DNA of 35,281 nucleotides from Rhodocyclus purpureus (GCF_016653115.1 NZ_NHRX01000045.1:1-35281); one strand, 5' to 3'. Shown: positions 1-7,923, numbered from the stretch's first letter. Translations and numbers: made by a program. The notes: a model not told the origin generated them from the sequence alone.

Positions 1-146
1 TCATCCGGCTGATCGCGCAGCGCGGGGGGTTTCTGGCGCGCAAGGGCGATGGGGAACCCGGGGCCAAGTCCATCTGGCTGGGCATGCAGGATGTCGCGGT
101 CTTCGTTGAAGGGATTCGGTATGCACGACAAGCCGGTGTGATCTGA
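1..146 (+). CDS. IS4-family transposase, C-terminal end (partial)
   Basis: The reading frame starting at base 3 is open to a TGA at 144-146 and encodes about 47 residues with the motifs GGFLARKGDGEPG and IWLGMQD. These are characteristic of the C-terminal part of Tn5/IS50-like IS4-family transposases. The rest of the element lies outside the window. Just after the stop, ACTTATGTATAA (147-160 region) resembles the inner half of Tn5-type terminal repeats, so the element probably ends within a few tens of bases. It appears to have landed in the protease cassette gene on the other strand. Family assignment is fairly sure; the exact end is not. Confidence 0.75.
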   Translation, partial: IRLIAQRGGFLARKGDGEPGAKSIWLGMQDVAVFVEGIRYARQAGVI

Positions 147-680
147 CTTATGTATAACGGGATGGGATATACGATAGCCAGTCTGGTCTTCCATTTTCTT
201 GTACTTCATCGTTTCTGGAAAACCGACAGCGTACCCATGATGAATATTCTTTGGTGTTTCCATTTGTTCATCTAAATCCAGCGGTATTTTGCCGATAGCA
301 GATAGTAAATCTGGATCAAGTTCTCGAACTGCTATGTCAATCGCTGGATCTCCAAACTGTGGTTCTGGACGAATAAATCGGTCAAGAACTATGTAGAACC
401 CGTTAACCATTGTTCGCATGCTGTGACTATGAGGACTGCCAGAGAGTGTCAATTTCTCTCGAAAGTGCTCAATCACGTGCCAACACGTGATTCCAAATAC
501 ACGACCATCCGACTTTACAAAGGTTAGCGTGCCGTTTCTAAGGTCAGCGGATGGTTGCGAAAAATGTGACCAACTATCCTTCTCCTTCACAAAGTTTTGC
601 GTAACGACTAAGGCTGCGCAATGTTTTGCAGGATTTTCAGACAATGCGTCACAGATTGGGAATGTTCTCATTTTTGGCAT
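147..680 (-). pseudogene. Trypsin-like serine protease cassette gene, truncated by an IS
   Basis: A minus-strand frame starting ATG at 680 stays open for about 178 codons to the IS end, and continues meaninglessly antisense through the transposase to the window edge. The segment GITCWHVIEHF around residue 68 resembles the catalytic His loop of chymotrypsin-fold proteases. DPAIDIAVREL around residue 115 resembles the catalytic Asp strand. The Ser-containing GxSG motif is not seen and would lie beyond the IS junction, so the protein is probably inactive. The gene follows an attC site (699-773) and is the last visible cassette. It is AT-rich compared with the cob genes. The start is the first ATG after the attC; no strong ribosome site is visible. 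Confidence 0.6.
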
Positions 681-698
681 GGAGAGGTTGACGATTTG

Positions 699-773
699 GC
701 CTAACGTGGAGGTAAGGGGCTGCGCTTTAGAGCATTCCCAGCCCGAAAGGCAAACTCGACCCCAGGTTTAGGC
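699..773 (-). repeat. attC recombination site (integron cassette)
   Basis: Read on the minus strand, the site begins GCCTAAAC (773-766) and ends GTTAGGC (705-699). These are near-complementary outer boxes, matching the R'' and R' consensus RYYYAAC / GTTRRRY, over 75 nt. It starts seven bases after the stop of the 780-1154 gene, as expected for a cassette. Confidence 0.75.
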
Positions 774-779
774 AGATTT

Positions 780-1154
780 TCATCTGGGCGGCGGATTGCC
801 AAGCTTAAAATACGTGAGGCCGTGAATTGGAATGCCATTTTTTTCATATCGCCCAAACCCCCAAACGTCAGGGTGATTCTGTAAGACTACCCACAGAAAA
901 AGACCAAAGCATTTGCCAGACTCAGTTGTGCTTTGATCGCAAGCTTTCTGATAGATTGGATCGTACACCGTACCAGTCCAATCGTTTCCGGGCATCCAGC
1001 TAGATGTGTGAATTTCACCACCATCAATTTTTTTGCTGAGTTCAGTAACAATTGCATCGTACTCGGCATCAGAAAGACGTGCTCGCCAGCGGCGATAGTC
1101 CGCATGGTAGGGAATGTCATCAATGTAGTGACCGCGTTCAATCGCGTACAGCAT
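780..1154 (-). CDS. Cassette-encoded hypothetical protein (124 aa)
   Basis: I do not recognise the family. The 124-residue protein is soluble, with many aromatic residues (WMPGNDWTGTVYDPIYQ, FGLFLWVVLQNHPDVWGFGRY) and a charged N-terminal third containing LSDAEYDAIVTELSKK. A good AGGAG ribosome site lies six to seven bases before the ATG at 1154. It is a complete gene framed by attC sites at 1168-1231 and 699-773, the layout of an integron cassette. No signal peptide or membrane segment is seen. Function unknown. Confidence 0.75.
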   Translation of the reverse strand: MLYAIERGHYIDDIPYHADYRRWRARLSDAEYDAIVTELSKKIDGGEIHTSSWMPGNDWTGTVYDPIYQKACDQSTTESGKCFGLFLWVVLQNHPDVWGFGRYEKNGIPIHGLTYFKLGNPPPR

Positions 1155-1167
1155 AAATTGCTCCTCT

Positions 1168-1231
1168 TCATGACGTTTGAGCTCAGGCCGCGGCCTGTCA
1201 GGGCCGTCGCGCCTGCAGCGAATTGTTGGGC
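1168..1231 (-). repeat. attC recombination site with degenerate R' box
   Basis: On the minus strand it starts GCCCAAC right after the DUF2513 stop codon. It continues AATTCGCTGCAGG, close to the well-known attC opening of aadA-type cassettes. The inner stem pairs CAGGC with GCCTG and CGGCC with GGCCG. The terminal box, where GTTRRRY is expected, reads GTCATGA, so it is diverged and this junction may recombine poorly. Confidence 0.65.
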
Positions 1232-1597
1232 CTAGCTGGTAATTGCTGACAGCGCCAGCCGCTGCGCCAACTCGTTCACGATGTTAAAGGACAGGCTGAG
1301 GCTCTTCTCTTTTGCCTGAGCCTTGATCCGATTCCACGTAGTGTCCGTGCGAATTTTGTCCAAGAACTCATGCCCAGCCCAAGTTAGGTCAAATGGCAGA
1401 ACCGAGATAACCCTATCACTGGTGCTCGATTTGACCGGCTCGCAATTCAGGAGACCTGCGTCGTACAGTAGATTGCAGTGATACTTGATCAGGGTTTCTT
1501 CATATCCCTCGATCGGAGGAACTTTCACGTGGCCAGAATCAGGCTTCTCTTCGAAGTAGAAGAGAAGCTTCCTAACAAGGTCCATGTCTCGCTTCAT
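1232..1597 (-). CDS. DUF2513 family protein
   Basis: The protein begins MKRDMDLVRKLLFYFEE and contains EGYEETLIKYHCNLLYDAGLL and LTWAGHEFLDKIRTDTTWNRIK. These are hallmarks of DUF2513, a winged-helix-like family common in mobile DNA and of unknown role. The ATG at 1597 is chosen because family members start with this MKRDMDL motif and a GGAG lies upstream. A longer frame to 1663 would run back through the attC and is unlikely. About 121 residues, typical for the family. The gene lies between attC sites 1625-1671 and 1168-1231. Its stop codon TAG abuts the attC R'' box. Confidence 0.85.
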   Translation of the reverse strand: MKRDMDLVRKLLFYFEEKPDSGHVKVPPIEGYEETLIKYHCNLLYDAGLLNCEPVKSSTSDRVISVLPFDLTWAGHEFLDKIRTDTTWNRIKAQAKEKSLSLSFNIVNELAQRLALSAITS

Positions 1598-1624
1598 TTT
1601 CCAGAGCACTCCTGTATGTGCTGG

Positions 1625-1671
1625 GCCTAACGGTAAAGGTAAGGGGTGCGCCCTTGACTGCAATGTTAGGC
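1625..1671 (-). repeat. attC recombination site (very short, 47 nt)
   Basis: Minus strand starts GCCTAAC (1671-1665) and ends GTTAGGC (1631-1625). The boxes are perfectly complementary, with an inner AAGGG / CCCTT stem. At 47 nt it is shorter than most described attC sites, so it is a minimal or trimmed version. Confidence 0.75.
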
Positions 1672-1690
1672 CTCAGGCTGTGGTGTGACA

Positions 1691-1972
1691 TCAGGCGCGT
1701 AGGCTCTTGTATAGATCGAGAAGTATTTTTCGCTGCTGGTCTTCTTCGAGGGGCGCTGTAAGCTTCTCGCTCGCTATGCGCAAGTGCTTAAACTCACCTT
1801 CATCGCTATGATTGATGTTGAACGCTGACTTCAGCGCAGAGAAGATGGTATGTTCGTCCCTCGTTCCAAACAGGTTGTGGAGCGCGCTCATTCCCGCTGT
1901 TACCTGTTTTGTTGCCTCAAGGGAGTTTGGCCCAAGCTGCTCATGCACATATTGAGCTGTTCTGAGATCCAT
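1691..1972 (-). CDS. Cassette-encoded hypothetical protein (93 aa)
   Basis: Not recognised. The 93-residue product is predicted helical and charged (MDLRTAQYVHEQLG, FSALKSAFNINHSDEGEFKHLRIASEKL, DQQRKILLDLYKSLRA), without signal peptide, membrane segment or cysteine motif. It sits between attC sites 2076-2145 and 1625-1671, which supports a genuine cassette gene. About 100 bases lie between the upstream attC and the ATG, a longer leader than the neighbouring cassettes have. The ATG is the first of the frame; a weak GGAG is present about ten bases upstream. Confidence 0.65.
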   Translation of the reverse strand: MDLRTAQYVHEQLGPNSLEATKQVTAGMSALHNLFGTRDEHTIFSALKSAFNINHSDEGEFKHLRIASEKLTAPLEEDQQRKILLDLYKSLRA

Positions 1973-2075
1973 GATTTCAACTCCAGTTGACGTGTGAGAT
2001 GGGTCTGATACTGAGTGGGTGAGGCCGGTTGTGGCAGTGTGAGGTGGCCGACTGGTGAGCGCCTGTAATTCTGAG

Positions 2076-2145
2076 GCCTAATGTAGAAGTCACCGGCGCT
2101 GCGCGGCTTTATCGCGCAGCGTCCGTGTGGACTGCCGGGTTATAC
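2076..2145 (-). repeat. attC recombination site
   Basis: Minus strand begins GTATAAC (2145-2139) and ends ATTAGGC (2082-2076). The core is a perfect 9-bp stem, CGCTGCGCG / CGCGCAGCG, with a 7-base loop. The core is closely related to the site at 3291-3377. The R'' box GTATAAC complements the GTTATAC found at the 5' end of the same cassette (3297-3291), exactly as cassette circularisation predicts. Confidence 0.85.
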
Positions 2146-2150
2146 CGCTT

Positions 2151-3263
2151 TCATTCACCGAGATTGGCATGAAGATCTTTCCCAAACTTCAAGTGAGCGA
2201 CGTCGCAAGCCATTTCAATAATTCGTTCAATAGTTGCGCGGCTGTGATTTGTACTGAGCCACCAGCCCGAAGTCAATTGTATAGAGAAATCGCGCACCAA
2301 GTCTGGGCGACCAGGGTAAAGATCGCTTGCATTTTTTGCGAGGTAGCGGCGAGTGCGCCCATGCTTTGGCAACGAAGCAAAACGTTCAAGGACTGTGGCA
2401 TCGCGCTTGGCGAGTGCTTCAAAAACACCCTCAAGAACTTCGCGTGCGCTTCGCGCTGGGTAATTCCGTCCTTCAAGTGCGAAACCTATCGAGGAAGGCT
2501 TTTGACTTGAGCCAATGCGTGGCGCACTTGGGGCAGCAACGGGCAAAGTTGTTTGTGTGCGGGAGTACGATTGAGGCGCCGCCGCTGGAGCGGAGCTAAG
2601 GGCAACATTTTCCTTCAGGAAGCGGGCGACGGTGTCAGGGTCTGGCTTGTAGCCACAAAGATTTTCGACACGGTCAGCGACAAGTTCAATCAGAAGTTCG
2701 TCTTCTTCCTCCAATAGCCGCGTCCATGCCTTGGGCAAGGTGGATTTCATCTGCCTCTCGCGCGAGACATTGCGGTAGTCTTCGCGCGCCGCTTCAATTG
2801 CGGCACCAGAAATGCTCGCATCGTATTGCAGATAACGAGTAAGGCGGGCTGCGCACTCGGAAATGTCTCGTTCGACGATGTCGAGTTTATATACCCGGCG
2901 CTCACCGTAGTCTCCTTGTTCTCCGGGAAGAAAGAAGTTCCACTCTTGCCCATCTGTGAGGATGGCCAGTTGAACACCGATGTGAAACGCATACTCGAAC
3001 AATTGCCTTTCGGCACCTTCGCTTTGCCCAATCTGTTTGACTTCCACGAAGGCGATTGGCTTGCCGGGCGGATGGCAAAGCGCATAGTCCACGCGCCGTC
3101 CCTGTAACGAATACTCGGGGCATACGATCTGTGTGTCGTAAGCGGGCCACGAAAGCGCGTGCAGTAAGCGAAGAACTATCCCTTGGGATACTGCTGCCTC
3201 ATTTACGAACCGTCCAGCTTTGATGCCGGCGCGAATTTCTTCGATGTGTTTTTCCAGGCTCAT
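2151..3263 (-). CDS. HsdR-N-like PD-(D/E)XK nuclease-fold protein (cassette)
   Basis: The first about 150 residues match the type I restriction enzyme R-subunit N-terminal (HSDR_N-like) domain. RRVDYALCHPPGKPIAFVEVKQ carries the D...E-x-K triad of the PD-(D/E)XK nuclease fold, and FEYAFHIGVQLAILTDGQEWNFF is the following core strand and helix. A linker rich in Ala, Ser and Pro (about residues 225-265) leads to a C-terminal domain with GRTRRYLAKNASDLYPGRPDL and GWWLSTNHS, a pattern often seen at the end of stand-alone HsdR-N proteins. At 370 residues it lacks the helicase domains of true HsdR. The role is likely nucleic-acid cleavage or defence, but this is inference. It is one complete cassette between attC sites. 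Confidence 0.8.
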   Translation of the reverse strand: MSLEKHIEEIRAGIKAGRFVNEAAVSQGIVLRLLHALSWPAYDTQIVCPEYSLQGRRVDYALCHPPGKPIAFVEVKQIGQSEGAERQLFEYAFHIGVQLAILTDGQEWNFFLPGEQGDYGERRVYKLDIVERDISECAARLTRYLQYDASISGAAIEAAREDYRNVSRERQMKSTLPKAWTRLLEEEDELLIELVADRVENLCGYKPDPDTVARFLKENVALSSAPAAAPQSYSRTQTTLPVAAPSAPRIGSSQKPSSIGFALEGRNYPARSAREVLEGVFEALAKRDATVLERFASLPKHGRTRRYLAKNASDLYPGRPDLVRDFSIQLTSGWWLSTNHSRATIERIIEMACDVAHLKFGKDLHANLGE

Positions 3264-3290
3264 GTGGTCGCAATCCCAATAAGTGGAGCG

Positions 3291-3377
3291 GTATAACGTA
3301 GAGCTAACCGGCGCTGTGCGGCTTTATCGCGCCGCGTCCAGCGACTGAAAGGAGCGAGGTTGAGCGCCTGGTTAGCC
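3291..3377 (-). repeat. attC recombination site
   Basis: GCTAACCGGCGCT near 3303 pairs with AGCGCCTGGTTAGC (3363-3376) with one unpaired base, the bulge typical of attC. The inner GCGGC...GCCGC region with loop TTTATC matches the site at 2076-2145. On the minus strand the R'' box GGCTAAC overlaps the stop codon of the 3372-3914 gene, and the next cassette begins at GTTATAC (3297-3291). Confidence 0.85.
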
Positions 3378-3914
3378 ATTGCTACCGCGAAGAAGCAGCT
3401 TTGCAACTACAGACGGAACATCATTCTCGTAAGATCCTTCTGACAATTGTTGAAGTTGATCGCGAATCCAGTTTGCATCGAAGAGAACCCAACCATTTCT
3501 CTTGAATAGGGCAACAACGTCAGAATGTTCTTTGGATTTTATTTTCGCAGCCATCAATGCAAGTTGAACCTTAGGGCCTTCGATGACGGCACCCGATTCG
3601 ACAAGCTGCTGTGTAAGTCGAGAGAATACAACCTCGCGCAACGTCGGTTCGTTGAACAGCTTGTATCGATCCGCCTTCGGTTGCTGAAAACTCGCAAGTT
3701 GCACCCCGCCAGAATCAAGATATGCCTTGCACTCAACTACCAATAATTCGTTGGATTTGGGTTTGTATGCGATCAGATCAATTTCCCAACGCGGACTCGA
3801 ATGCCGCCCAATGGCTCTTTTCTCTTCTTTTGTAAGTTCAACCTTGAAGCTCGGATAGACCCAATAACCGGCACGAGTGAGCAAGGAGGCGGCGAGTTGT
3901 TCAAAGGCGTTCAT
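3372..3914 (-). CDS. PD-(D/E)XK nuclease-like cassette protein (180 aa)
   Basis: The N-terminal half has the layout of a restriction-endonuclease-like fold: MNAFEQLAASLLTRAGYWVYP (helix), then SSPRWEIDLIAYKPKSNELLVVECKAYLDSGG, which carries Asp on one strand and E-C-K on the next (the D-ExK signature). The C-terminal part (VALFKRNGWVLFDANWIRDQL) is unassigned. Catalysis is plausible but unproven. It is the first complete cassette of the visible array. Its start lies just inside the box GTTAGCC (3931-3925), which complements the GGCTAAC box of its own attC, so the cassette ends are well defined. Confidence 0.75.
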   Translation of the reverse strand: MNAFEQLAASLLTRAGYWVYPSFKVELTKEEKRAIGRHSSPRWEIDLIAYKPKSNELLVVECKAYLDSGGVQLASFQQPKADRYKLFNEPTLREVVFSRLTQQLVESGAVIEGPKVQLALMAAKIKSKEHSDVVALFKRNGWVLFDANWIRDQLQQLSEGSYENDVPSVVAKLLLRGSNG

Positions 3915-3924
3915 ATGCGTAAAT

Positions 3925-3993
3925 GGCTAACGTGAAGCATCCGTCAGAACGGGAAGTAAACATCTTATACGACTGACGGATAAGCTTGTGGCC
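3925..3993 (-). repeat. Probable attC-like site at the upstream end of the array
   Basis: GGCTAAC (3925-3931, GTTAGCC on the minus strand) is followed by the perfect 9-bp inverted repeat ATCCGTCAG (3939-3947) / CTGACGGAT (3973-3981), flanked by complementary GAAGC and GCTT. The far box reads only GGCCAC. This could be an attC with a worn R'' box or an attI-like junction; the 25-base loop is unusual. Confidence 0.5.
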
Positions 3994-4478
3994 ACCTCTA
4001 AACTATTGAAAACGCTTAGCTTATCGAAGCGTGAGTGCGTCGCAATGTCGGATAAGCTATCCATCGTTGCCCTATGCTTGTGACCGTCTGCTCGAACCCT
4101 TGCCCGGGGCGTCCCGGCTTGCACGTGTGGATCGGGCTGCGAAGGCTGGGCTTCGATCCTATGTGCATTTCTTGGGAATGATATATGAAATATTCCCGCT
4201 TGTGGCTAAGAAGCCCGCTTTCATAGGCGATGCGGATGGGTGAATCTACCTCGCCCGACTGGCAAGTGAACATCGCCGGCTTTCCGACGAGGCGGGAACG
4301 TGGAAATCCTGAGCATCGCACGAAGTCTCTTGACTTGCCGGTTGGCGGTGGCTCGTTGGCGCGCGGAGATCTGCGACAGGAACAGTTCGTGAGCCGAATT
4401 GCTCGTCACTCGGCTTGACGATGCGGTGCGCAGGGCTGTGTCGGGTCGGTGGTTGAAAGTGGTGGGGTGCGGAATTAG

Positions 4479-4521
4479 GGGAACGAACTGGATTGCCACG
4501 GCGCTGCGCGCCTCGCAATGA
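4479..4521. repeat. Solitary REP-type palindrome arm
   Basis: Single arm matching the repeat arms of the arrays at 7974-8790 and 16983-18200 (GGATTGCCACGGCGCTGCGC...CGCAATGAC). It folds through GGCGC-TGC-GCGCC. No partner arm is found immediately beside it. Confidence 0.75.
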
Positions 4522-4733
4522 CCGAATCGACGCGAGTGGGCGCATTTCATGCTTTGGGGTGGCCGAGGATTTCAGCCGTAGTGCGCTGCACAGCGCGGAT
4601 TACCAGCGGCGCTCCAGTGGCAGGGATACACGTGGCGGGTCGTGAGCGGCGCGGGCAAGGCGTGTTGTTGTCGGGTTGCGCTTCGCTGACAGACATTGCG
4701 GGCTGCACCACCCCGAGGCATGAAGCGCGCCCC

Positions 4734-4825
4734 TTCGCGAGGCGCGCAGCGCCGTGGCAATCTAGTTCGTTCTTCTATTCAGCCCTACGCACTGGATCGC
4801 CACGCCCTACGGGCTCGCGATGACG
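4734..4825. repeat. Bipartite REP-type unit
   Basis: Complete two-armed unit: GCGAGGCGCGCAGCGCC... on the left, GGATCGCCACGCCC...GGGCTCGCGATGACG on the right, with a shortened spacer of about 30 bases. Same family as the two large arrays. It lies in the 3' flank of cobF. Confidence 0.75.
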
Positions 4826-4914
4826 GTTACGGCCTCGCGATGACCGGCTGCTGCTCCATGGCTGCGCCTTTGCTCAATCCCTTCGCAGCTTCACATTACC
4901 CCGAGCTACCCAGT

Positions 4915-5676
4915 TCAGTCCTTGCGCCGGCGCAGCAGGTAGATGTCGAACAGCCATCCCTTCTCGGCGCGCGCCTGGCGGGCTTTCTCGGCGAGGTCGG
5001 GGGCGAGGGTTTTCAGGTCGCCGGAAACGAGCGTTTCGTCCCTGGTGCCGAGGTAGGCGCCCCAGTAGATGTCGAGGTCCTGATCGGCGTAGCGGGCGAA
5101 GGCGGCGTTCGAGTCGAGCATCACCACCGCGTTGTCGATCTGGTCGGCCGGCGTGCGTTCGAGCGCGCGCGGGGTGGTCACCGTGAATTCGCCGCCGACG
5201 CGGTTGAGCATGATGCGGTGGCGGGCGGCGAGCGTCTGCACGCTGGTGATCCCGGGGATCACCTCGTAGTCGAAGGCGGCGAGTCCGCGCGCGAGGATGT
5301 CCTGCACGATGGTCAGTGTTCCATCGTAGAGAGCGGGGTCGCCCCAGATCAGGAAGGCGCCGGTCTGACCGTCGGCGAGCTCGTCGTTGATGAGGCCGGC
5401 GATGATCGCCGCCTTGTCGTCGTACCAGTCGCGTACGCCCGCTTCGTAGCCCTGCGCGGCCGAGCGCGGCGGGCTCTTGGCGACGACGCTGCGATAGCGG
5501 CCGGAGTCGGCGTACTCGGCGAGGATGTCGTTGCGGATCTGGATCAGTTCTTCCTTGCCGCGGCCTTCCTTTTCCAGGAAGAAGAAGACGTCGACCGTGC
5601 GCAGCGCCTTGATCGCCTGCATCGTCAGGTAGTCGGGATGGCCGGGGCCTATCCCGATCAGGAGCAATTTTTTCAT
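4915..5676 (-). CDS. cobF: Precorrin-6A synthase (deacetylating), CobF
   Basis: CobF uses S-adenosylmethionine to methylate C1 of precorrin-5 and releases the C2 acetyl group as acetate, giving precorrin-6A in the oxygen-dependent cobalamin pathway. The 253-residue protein has the tetrapyrrole methylase fold. GIGPGHPDYLTMQAIKAL at residues 8-25 is the first glycine-rich strand and helix, LIWGDPALYDG is the SAM loop, and YEVIPGITSVQTLAA follows. FFFLEKEGRGKEEL and the C-terminal WLFDIYLLRRRKD are typical of CobF rather than of other corrin methylases. It is divergent from cobH, 86 bases away. Full length. Confidence 0.93.
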   Translation of the reverse strand: MKKLLLIGIGPGHPDYLTMQAIKALRTVDVFFFLEKEGRGKEELIQIRNDILAEYADSGRYRSVVAKSPPRSAAQGYEAGVRDWYDDKAAIIAGLINDELADGQTGAFLIWGDPALYDGTLTIVQDILARGLAAFDYEVIPGITSVQTLAARHRIMLNRVGGEFTVTTPRALERTPADQIDNAVVMLDSNAAFARYADQDLDIYWGAYLGTRDETLVSGDLKTLAPDLAEKARQARAEKGWLFDIYLLRRRKD

Positions 5677-5732
5677 CGTGAGCCAGGGGTCTGAATCCGG
5701 CAGGACGCCGGGCGGGCCGGAAGGCCGTCGCG

Positions 5733-5738
5733 TATAAT
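5733..5738 (+). promoter_or_regulatory. Probable -10 element for cobH-cobI-cobJ
   Basis: A consensus TATAAT lies 25 bases before the cobH ATG in the cobF/cobH divergent spacer. No good -35 hexamer is visible 16-18 bases upstream. No cobalamin riboswitch is recognisable in the 86-base spacer. Confidence 0.45.
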
Positions 5739-5762
5739 AGCGGGTTTTTTCGAGACGCTCCG

Positions 5763-6389
5763 ATGATCGAATACAGCCGCGACGCGCACGACATCTATCG
5801 CCAGTCCTTCGCCATCATCCGTGCCGAAGCCAACCTGGAGCGCATCCCCGCCGATCTGGAGAAGCTCGCGGTGCGCGTGGCGCATTCCTGCGGGATGCCC
5901 GACGTGATCGACGACCTCGTCTTCTCGCCGAACGCGGGCGCCATCGGCCGCGCCGCGCTCGCCGCCGGTGCGCCGATCCTCTGCGACAGCCAGATGGTCG
6001 CCAACGGTGTCACGCGTGCGCGCATGCCGGCCGGCAACGAGGTCATCTGTACGCTCAACGACCCGCAGGTCGCCGAACTCGCGGCCCGGCTCGGCACGAC
6101 GCGCTCGGCGGCGGCGCTCGAACTGTGGCTGCCGAAGCTCGCCGGCTCGGTCGTCGCCATCGGCAATGCACCGACCGCGCTCTTCCGCCTGCTCGAAATG
6201 CTCGACGCGGGTGCACCGAAGCCGGCCTTGATCCTCGGCTTCCCGGTCGGCTTCGTCGGCGCCGCCGAATCGAAGGACGAGCTCGCCGCCAACCCGCGCG
6301 GCGTCCCCTTCGTCATCGTGCGCGGTCGCCGTGGCGGCAGCGCGATGGCCGCCGGCGCGCTCAACGCGCTCGGCACGGAACACGAATGA
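5763..6389 (+). CDS. cobH: Precorrin-8X methylmutase, CobH
   Basis: CobH moves the methyl group from C11 to C12 of precorrin-8X, giving hydrogenobyrinic acid. The 208-residue protein shows the family features: [10 protein letters not shown] with the catalytic His at about residue 41, [30 protein letters not shown], and [16 protein letters not shown] near the C terminus. The ATG at 5763 follows a TATAAT promoter element. The stop overlaps the start of cobI by four bases (ATGA), so translation is coupled. Length and motifs are normal. Confidence 0.95.
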   Translation: MIEYSRDAHDIYRQSFAIIRAEANLERIPADLEKLAVRVAHSCGMPDVIDDLVFSPNAGAIGRAALAAGAPILCDSQMVANGVTRARMPAGNEVICTLNDPQVAELAARLGTTRSAAALELWLPKLAGSVVAIGNAPTALFRLLEMLDAGAPKPALILGFPVGFVGAAESKDELAANPRGVPFVIVRGRRGGSAMAAGALNALGTEHE

Positions 6390-7141
6390 TGCCGGCTGAC
6401 GTGGCAGGGACGGTGAAGCCGGGCCGGCTGTTCGGCCTCGGTGTCGGACCGGGCGACCCCGAACTGATCACGCTGAAGGCGCTGCGCCGCCTGCGCGAGG
6501 CGCCGGTGGTCGCGCATTTCGCCGCGCGCGGCAAGGTCGGCAACGCGCTCTCGATCGTCTCGGGTTATCTCGCCGAGGCGCAGCAGGTGCTGCCGCTGAT
6601 CTACCCGGTGACCACCGAGAACCTGCCGCCGCCGTTCTGCTACGAGACCGCGCTCGCCAGGTTCTACGACGAATCGGCGGCGACGGTCGCCGCGCAGCTC
6701 GACGCCGGTCGCGACGTCGCCGTCGTCTGCGAGGGCGATCCCTTCCTCTACGGCTCGTTCATGTACCTGCACGACCGGCTCGCCGAGCGCTACGAGACCG
6801 AGGTGACGCCAGGCGTCTGCGCCTTCCTCGCCTGTGCCTCGGTGGTCGGCGCGCCGCTCGTCTACCGCAACCAGACGCTGACGGTGCTCTCCGGCGTTCT
6901 GCCGGCGGCCGAACTGAAGCGCCGCCTCGCCGACACCGAGTCGGCGGTGATCATGAAACTCGGCAGCAACTTCGCCAAGGTGCGTGGCGTGCTCGAGGAA
7001 CTCGACCTCGTTGGCCGTGCGCACTACGTCGAGCGGGCGACGATGGCCAATCAGCGCATCGCGCCGCTGGCAACGATCGACCCGGCCAGCGTCCCGTACT
7101 TCTCGATGATCCTGGTGCCGGGCGCGCGGTGGTCGGCATGA
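6386..7141 (+). CDS. cobI: Precorrin-2 C20-methyltransferase, CobI
   Basis: CobI methylates C20 of precorrin-2 with SAM, the step committing uroporphyrin-derived precursors to corrin. The 251-residue protein has [19 protein letters not shown] near residue 15, [16 protein letters not shown] (the SAM-binding GDP loop) and [19 protein letters not shown]. The start is the first of two ATGs in tandem, overlapping the cobH stop. The frame extends upstream inside cobH but that part is antisense-like noise. The last codons overlap cobJ by four bases. Confidence 0.94.
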   Translation: MMPADVAGTVKPGRLFGLGVGPGDPELITLKALRRLREAPVVAHFAARGKVGNALSIVSGYLAEAQQVLPLIYPVTTENLPPPFCYETALARFYDESAATVAAQLDAGRDVAVVCEGDPFLYGSFMYLHDRLAERYETEVTPGVCAFLACASVVGAPLVYRNQTLTVLSGVLPAAELKRRLADTESAVIMKLGSNFAKVRGVLEELDLVGRAHYVERATMANQRIAPLATIDPASVPYFSMILVPGARWSA

Positions 7142-7923
7142 GCGGCGGTCGCGTTTCGGTGGTCGGCCTCGGTCCGGGGTCGGAAGGCCTGCTGGCGCCG
7201 GCAGCGGCCGCCGCCTTCCGCGCCGCCGACGACCTGATCGGTTATTTCCCCTACGTCGCCATGGCTGAGCGCCTCGCGGGCCCGCTCAAGGCGACCGTTC
7301 ATGCGTCGGACAACCGAGTCGAGATGGACCGTGCGCGCCACGCCTTCGAGCTCGCTGCCAGCGGCCGCCGCGTCGTCGTCGTCTCCTCGGGCGACCCGGG
7401 CATCTTCGCGATGGCGACGGCGGTGATCGAGGCGCTGCATCTGGAGGGCGAGCAGGGCGGCGAGGGAGCAGGAGCCGACTGGAGCGCGGTCGAGCTCGAG
7501 ATCATCCCCGGCATCAGCGCGGCGCAGGCCGCCGCAGCCCTGGTCGGTGCACCGCTCGGCCATGACTTCTGCGTGCTCTCGCTCTCGGACAACCTGAAGC
7601 CCTGGGACGTGATCGAGCGCCGTCTCGAACTTGCGGCGAGCGCCGACCTGGTGCTCGCGCTCTACAACCCGATCTCGAAAGCGCGCCCTTGGCAGCTCGG
7701 CCGCGCCTTCGAGATCCTGCGCGCGCATCTGCCGGCGACGACGCCGGTCGTGCTCGGCCGCGACGTCGGCCGCCCGGCGCAAAGCGTGACCGTGACCACG
7801 CTCGGCGAGGTGACTCCGGAACAGGTCGACATGCGCACTGTCGTCATCGTCGGCTCGTCGCAGACGCGAGCTTTCGAGCGCAGCGACGGGCGCACCTGGG
7901 TTTATACGCCGCGCTGGTATTGA
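7138..7923 (+). CDS. cobJ: Precorrin-3B C17-methyltransferase, CobJ
   Basis: CobJ methylates C17 and contracts the ring of precorrin-3B to precorrin-4. The 261-residue protein begins [23 protein letters not shown]. It contains [68 protein letters not shown] (a CobJ/CbiH signature) and [14 protein letters not shown] short insert rich in Gly and Glu ([17 protein letters not shown]) follows the GDPG loop. ATG 7138 is preferred over a GTG nine bases earlier because it forms an ATGA overlap with cobI. The product of cobJ needs a precorrin-3B synthase; CobG is not in the window but a CobZ-like pair is. Confidence 0.94.
   Translation: MSGGRVSVVGLGPGSEGLLAPAAAAAFRAADDLIGYFPYVAMAERLAGPLKATVHASDNRVEMDRARHAFELAASGRRVVVVSSGDPGIFAMATAVIEALHLEGEQGGEGAGADWSAVELEIIPGISAAQAAAALVGAPLGHDFCVLSLSDNLKPWDVIERRLELAASADLVLALYNPISKARPWQLGRAFEILRAHLPATTPVVLGRDVGRPAQSVTVTTLGEVTPEQVDMRTVVIVGSSQTRAFERSDGRTWVYTPRWY

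Larger units (their letters stand above)
3994..4914. other. Gene-poor spacer between cassette array and cobF
   Basis: No frame here resembles a known protein, and in particular no tyrosine-recombinase integron integrase is found on either strand next to the array. A 101-codon minus-strand frame ends at 4016 just upstream of the attC-like site. It could be a further cassette gene but has no recognisable motif. GGGAAT (4174 area) and ATTCCC form a loose inverted repeat. The right half holds REP-type palindromes at 4479-4521 and 4734-4825. Confidence 0.5.

Noticed and set aside
4000-4470. Integron integrase gene upstream of the array
   Set aside because: None of the frames here shows tyrosine-recombinase motifs or suitable length.
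4696-5694. Long plus-strand frame of 332 codons opposite cobF
   Set aside because: High-GC antisense shadow of cobF with biased Gly/Val/Arg content and no family motif.
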